In this document: positions 41,060 through 43,979 of the stretch, piece by piece
Layout: every line of letters begins with the position of its first letter
How positions within the stretch are numbered: position 1 is the first letter of the stretch
Assembly: GCA_017965725.1 (NCBI GenBank)
Contig: JAGCPK010000045.1
Coordinates: forward strand, 1-43,979
Direction: 5' to 3'
From: Prevotella sp.
GTDB taxonomy: Bacteria > Bacteroidota > Bacteroidia > Bacteroidales > Bacteroidaceae
Length of the DNA stretch: 43,979 bases
The notes under the pieces: model-generated
What the model saw: only the letters and a program-made list of their open reading frames with translations
Databases searched by the model: none
Told to the model about the DNA's origin: nothing
Program-made: the position numbers and the translations under genes

Positions 41060-42517
41060 ATGAGCATTAAAAATCTCTATTTGACAGCAAGTATGACCAT
41101 GATTGGTCTTGCTTTCACAGCATGTTCGCACGATGATTTCATCGACAACAATGCACCTGTAAACAACCTGAAGGCTGAGTATGCAGACAACTTCGTCAAG
41201 AAGTATGGTGCTATCAACCCCAATCAGACTTGGGACTTCTCTTCCGCAGAGCCCACTTACAGTCTATTCTCTTCTAATGTAAGCGCTGCCCGTACACGTA
41301 CAGGTGAAGGCAGTTTCGACTTTGAAGCAAATACGAGCGTGAATTCTATCGTTGTTGAGAAGTCTGTTCTTGAATGGATGTACACTAATATGCCGAAAGG
41401 TAAGAACAACCAGGGAATGGGTAAAGCCTTCTTCATGACAGTTCCTGACAACCCATTCACCGTTGCTCCTATCTATCAAGGTTGTGCCAACTATTACTGG
41501 GAGCTGTGGATGAATGTTAAGGGCATCGGAGATTATAAGATTTGGTCAAAGGGCGAAAACTTCTTTTATCAGGATCTTGGCGATGGCGATAATTGGACGG
41601 CGTTAGGTGTAGGCAAAGATGGTCTTGCTAAAGATAATAATGGACAGTTCAATCACGAGGCGGTGAAGGCTCCCACCTATACATTCACCAATCTTCCAGT
41701 AGGTGCGGAGATGACTTTCTATCTGAAAGTATGGCAAAACGGTAGTGGATTAGGATATGACGCCTATAAGAAGTATTTGGAAAATCCGAATAATAACAAG
41801 CCACTTATCTACACCTCTTCGGATGTTAATAATTGCAGGATGATTTCTCTGACAAAAGCCCAGAAGCCTGCTGCTGTGTCCGATGACTATGATGTAACCA
41901 TCATTGGCTGTGAGGATGGCACGGATAAAGACTTCGAGGACCTGGTGTTCATGGTCTATGGCAAGCCAGTTCCTCCGACAGAGCGCGTAAAGGAAATTGA
42001 ATCTTCTCTTACGAAGCGCTACTTCATGGAGGACCTGGGTACTACCGATGACTTCGACTTCAACGATGTCGTAGTTGATGTAAAGTATAACAGAAAGAAG
42101 ATCACCATTATCTATGATAATACAACAGATGAGGAATTAAAGAGGACAGAGGAAGATCTTCCCGACGTGGCCATTGTCCGCGCTACTGGTGGTACACTGG
42201 ACTTCACCCTGACCATTGGTGAAACCACTTGGATCAAGAGTGAGAATAAGGATGTCAAAGAGATGTGGAATACCGGTTGGGGTGGTGCATCTATCGACTA
42301 CACAGCCGTACTTGGCGAGCCGGTTGAGGTGAAGGGCTTCATTCCCGACAACAACAATATCTCTGTTGAAGTCGTAGATAGAGGTGGCTCTGGAGAAGTT
42401 AAGACCATCACTTTCCCGAAGAAGGGTGAGGCTCCGATGATGCTTGCCGTTGGTGCTGACGTCAACTGGATGAACGAGCGCGTGAGCATTCCTAAGAAGT
42501 GGTTCGATGAGGAATAA
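41060..42517 (+). CDS. LruC-domain (DUF4842-like) surface lipoprotein
   Basis: 485 residues from the ATG at 41060; an in-frame extension to 41018 overlaps the promoter region. Signal peptide MSIKNLYLTASMTMIGLAFTAC with Cys22 lipidated, followed by SHDDF, which is like the acidic export tag that directs Bacteroidota lipoproteins to the cell surface. Domain with DYDVTIIGCEDGTDKDFEDLVF and RYFMEDLGTTDDFDFNDVVVDVKY shows the Asp-rich LruC pattern, perhaps calcium-binding. The function is unknown; a surface or matrix role is inferred. Upstream phased repeats suggest regulation. Confidence 0.78.
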   Translation: MSIKNLYLTASMTMIGLAFTACSHDDFIDNNAPVNNLKAEYADNFVKKYGAINPNQTWDFSSAEPTYSLFSSNVSAARTRTGEGSFDFEANTSVNSIVVEKSVLEWMYTNMPKGKNNQGMGKAFFMTVPDNPFTVAPIYQGCANYYWELWMNVKGIGDYKIWSKGENFFYQDLGDGDNWTALGVGKDGLAKDNNGQFNHEAVKAPTYTFTNLPVGAEMTFYLKVWQNGSGLGYDAYKKYLENPNNNKPLIYTSSDVNNCRMISLTKAQKPAAVSDDYDVTIIGCEDGTDKDFEDLVFMVYGKPVPPTERVKEIESSLTKRYFMEDLGTTDDFDFNDVVVDVKYNRKKITIIYDNTTDEELKRTEEDLPDVAIVRATGGTLDFTLTIGETTWIKSENKDVKEMWNTGWGGASIDYTAVLGEPVEVKGFIPDNNNISVEVVDRGGSGEVKTITFPKKGEAPMMLAVGADVNWMNERVSIPKKWFDEE

Positions 42518-42547
42518 GCATAACGTTTGGTAAAACCAATATAAACA

Positions 42548-42586
42548 AATCAGCGCAGGACCGAAATCCTGCGCTGATTCTTTTTT
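42548..42586 (+). terminator. Terminator of the LruC lipoprotein gene
   Basis: AATCAGCGCAGGA (42548-42560) pairs perfectly with 42567-42579, loop CCGAAA, followed by C and six T (42581-42586). Confidence 0.9.
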
Positions 42587-42600
42587 GTATCCTGTTTCGA

Positions 42601-43979
42601 TTAATGTCCTAAAGCATTGATACGGTCTTTGATCTTGAAGACATAGGCATCGATGGTAGCCACAGCGACGATGTTCACCACGTCACGCACGCTGGCACCG
42701 AAGTCGATGAAGTGGATGGCCTTGTTCAGTCCCATCTGGATAGGACCGATGATCTCAGCGTCCGAACCTAACATCTGCAGCATCTTATAGGAGGAGCGGG
42801 CAGAGGTGAGGTTGGGGAATACCAGCGTGTTCACCTTTTTATTATATACGCGCGTGAAGGGATACTGTTCGTCGCGCAACTCATTGTCGAGGGCGAAGCC
42901 CAACTGCATCTCACCGTCGATGGGCAGGTCAGGATAGAGTTCTTGCAACTTCTCCACGGCCTGACGCACCTTCTTGGCACCAGAACTGGTGGAAGAACCG
43001 AAGTTAGAATGGCTCACCATGCCTATGACTGGTTTCTCGTTGAAGAAGCGTACAGCGGTGGCGGAGAGTTTGGCAATATCCACGAGGGTCTCAGAATCAA
43101 GATTCTCATTGATCATCGTGTCGGCGATATAATAAGTGCCCTTCGGAGAGTTGATGATGTGCATGGCACCGAAGTGCTGGTACTCAGGACGAATGCCTAT
43201 CACTTCCTTGGCCACCTTGATGGTATTTGAGTATTTCGTGTAGAGACCTGTCAGGAATGCATCAGCCTCGCCTGTTTCCACCATCATCATACCGAAGTAG
43301 TTACGCTCGAACATCTTATCGTTGGCCTCCTGGAAGGTGTAACCGTCACGCTGACGCTTCTCAGTGAGGATACGGGCATAACGCTCACGACGCTCCTGTT
43401 CTGAGGGATGGCGCAAGTTGACAATCTCGATACCCTCAAGACTGAGGTCGAGCGAGGCAGCGAGTTTGGCAATCACCTCGTCGTTACCCAGCAAGATAGG
43501 TTGGCAGATTCCCTCGGCCTTGGCCTGTACAGCAGCCTTCAGCATCGTGGGATGCACAGCCTCTGCAAAGACCACGCGCTGTGGATGGGCAGCAGCAGTG
43601 GCATAGAGTTTCTGTGTGAGTTTAGTCTCCTGACCGAGCAACACGGAGAGTGAATCCTTGTATTCCTCCCAGTCCTCGATGTTCTTGCGGGCCACACCAC
43701 TCTCGATGGCAGCCTTTGCCACAGCAGCACTGACCTCAGTGATGAGTCGTGGATCAACAGGCTTCGGGATGAAGTAGTCGCGTCCAAAGGTGAGGTTGTT
43801 CACGTGATAGACATCGTTCACCACATCAGGCACAGGCTGTTTGGCGAGGTCAGCAATAGCGTGGACGGCAGCCAGTTTCATCTCCTCGTTGATGGCAGTG
43901 GCATGCACGTCAAGTGCACCACGGAAGATATAAGTGAAGCCAATCACATTATTGATCTGATTCGGATAGTCTGTACGAC
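42601..43979 (-). CDS. maeB: NADP malic enzyme with phosphate acetyltransferase-like domain, 5' end outside window
   Basis: At least 459 residues, reading open to the window edge: the segment TDYPNQINNVIGFTYIFRGALDV shows that translation does not start at the GTG at 43947. The first 90 residues are the end of the malic enzyme NAD(P)-binding domain. The rest (from about HPQRVVFAEAVHPTMLKA) is the phosphate-acetyltransferase-like domain that MaeB enzymes carry, thought to be regulatory. Converts malate to pyruvate. The N-terminal catalytic part lies to the right of the window. Confidence 0.93.
   Translation of the reverse strand, partial: RTDYPNQINNVIGFTYIFRGALDVHATAINEEMKLAAVHAIADLAKQPVPDVVNDVYHVNNLTFGRDYFIPKPVDPRLITEVSAAVAKAAIESGVARKNIEDWEEYKDSLSVLLGQETKLTQKLYATAAAHPQRVVFAEAVHPTMLKAAVQAKAEGICQPILLGNDEVIAKLAASLDLSLEGIEIVNLRHPSEQERRERYARILTEKRQRDGYTFQEANDKMFERNYFGMMMVETGEADAFLTGLYTKYSNTIKVAKEVIGIRPEYQHFGAMHIINSPKGTYYIADTMINENLDSETLVDIAKLSATAVRFFNEKPVIGMVSHSNFGSSTSSGAKKVRQAVEKLQELYPDLPIDGEMQLGFALDNELRDEQYPFTRVYNKKVNTLVFPNLTSARSSYKMLQMLGSDAEIIGPIQMGLNKAIHFIDFGASVRDVVNIVAVATIDAYVFKIKDRINALGH

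Noticed and set aside
1..43979. tRNA or rRNA genes
   Set aside because: No cloverleaf or conserved rRNA segment was seen on either strand by eye; a covariance search would be needed to be sure.

Overview
The window comes from a Bacteroidota genome, most likely order Bacteroidales and probably Prevotella or a close relative. The evidence is: many promoters with the Bacteroidota -7 box TAnnTTTG, some with a TTTG -33 box; few Shine-Dalgarno sequences; and typical families (FimB/Mfa2-like fimbrial lipoprotein, LruC-domain lipoprotein, DUF5686 outer-membrane protein, a 290-residue primary sigma factor, DUF6371 primase-like protein). I saw no rRNA, tRNA, CRISPR array or intact insertion sequence.

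Layout. 1-4600 (minus) looks like part of an integrated accessory element: an HU-like DNA-binding protein cut by the window edge, a small HTH-like protein, a DUF6371 Toprim-like protein, a RepA-like ATPase and a protein of unknown function, with unusual repeats between them. 4640-4830 is a run of hairpins. 4926-5770 is a two-gene operon that resembles a toxin-antitoxin pair. 6002-8298 holds an AAA_14/DUF4143 ATPase and a fimbrillin-associated lipoprotein. 8411-14825 is a sugar-nucleotide and surface-polysaccharide set (UDP-glucose dehydrogenase, uronate epimerase, GHMP kinase, nucleotidyltransferase, CapD/FlaA1-like membrane enzyme). 14895-22785 (minus) is an overlapping operon of a DUF5686 barrel, addA and addB. 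The primary sigma factor follows at 22851-23723. 23852-32481 (minus) is a tight operon of a GHL10-type glycoside hydrolase, uxuA, uxuB, uxaB and uvrA. 32601-37186 (plus) is cstA-like, a small barrel, nadC and a C69 dipeptidase. The rest is rpsA with a structured leader, gdhA, an LruC lipoprotein and the 3' part of maeB.

The most striking signal is a family of palindromic elements in four places (3104-3316, 9732-9812, 15346-15418, 18025-18225). All share the ends ACATTCCGCACGA and CAGGACGTTTT. Each is enclosed by inverted arms whose sequence differs between copies while pairing is kept. Two copies are long (about 172 bp core) and share further internal stems whose bases also covary; two are short (36 and 42 bp core). 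One long and one short copy lie in frame inside addA and addB and add about 57 and 12 codons. They resemble in concept the palindromic elements found inside Rickettsia genes, but the sequence is one I do not recognise.

Other points: phased direct repeats at 482-547 (22 bp) and 40902-40961 (21 bp), tandem heptamers in two coding regions, an 84-bp palindrome at 1710-1793, a structured rpsA leader, and a perfect hairpin just after the start codon of the DUF5686 gene. Several starts were moved downstream because the promoter lies inside the longest open frame.
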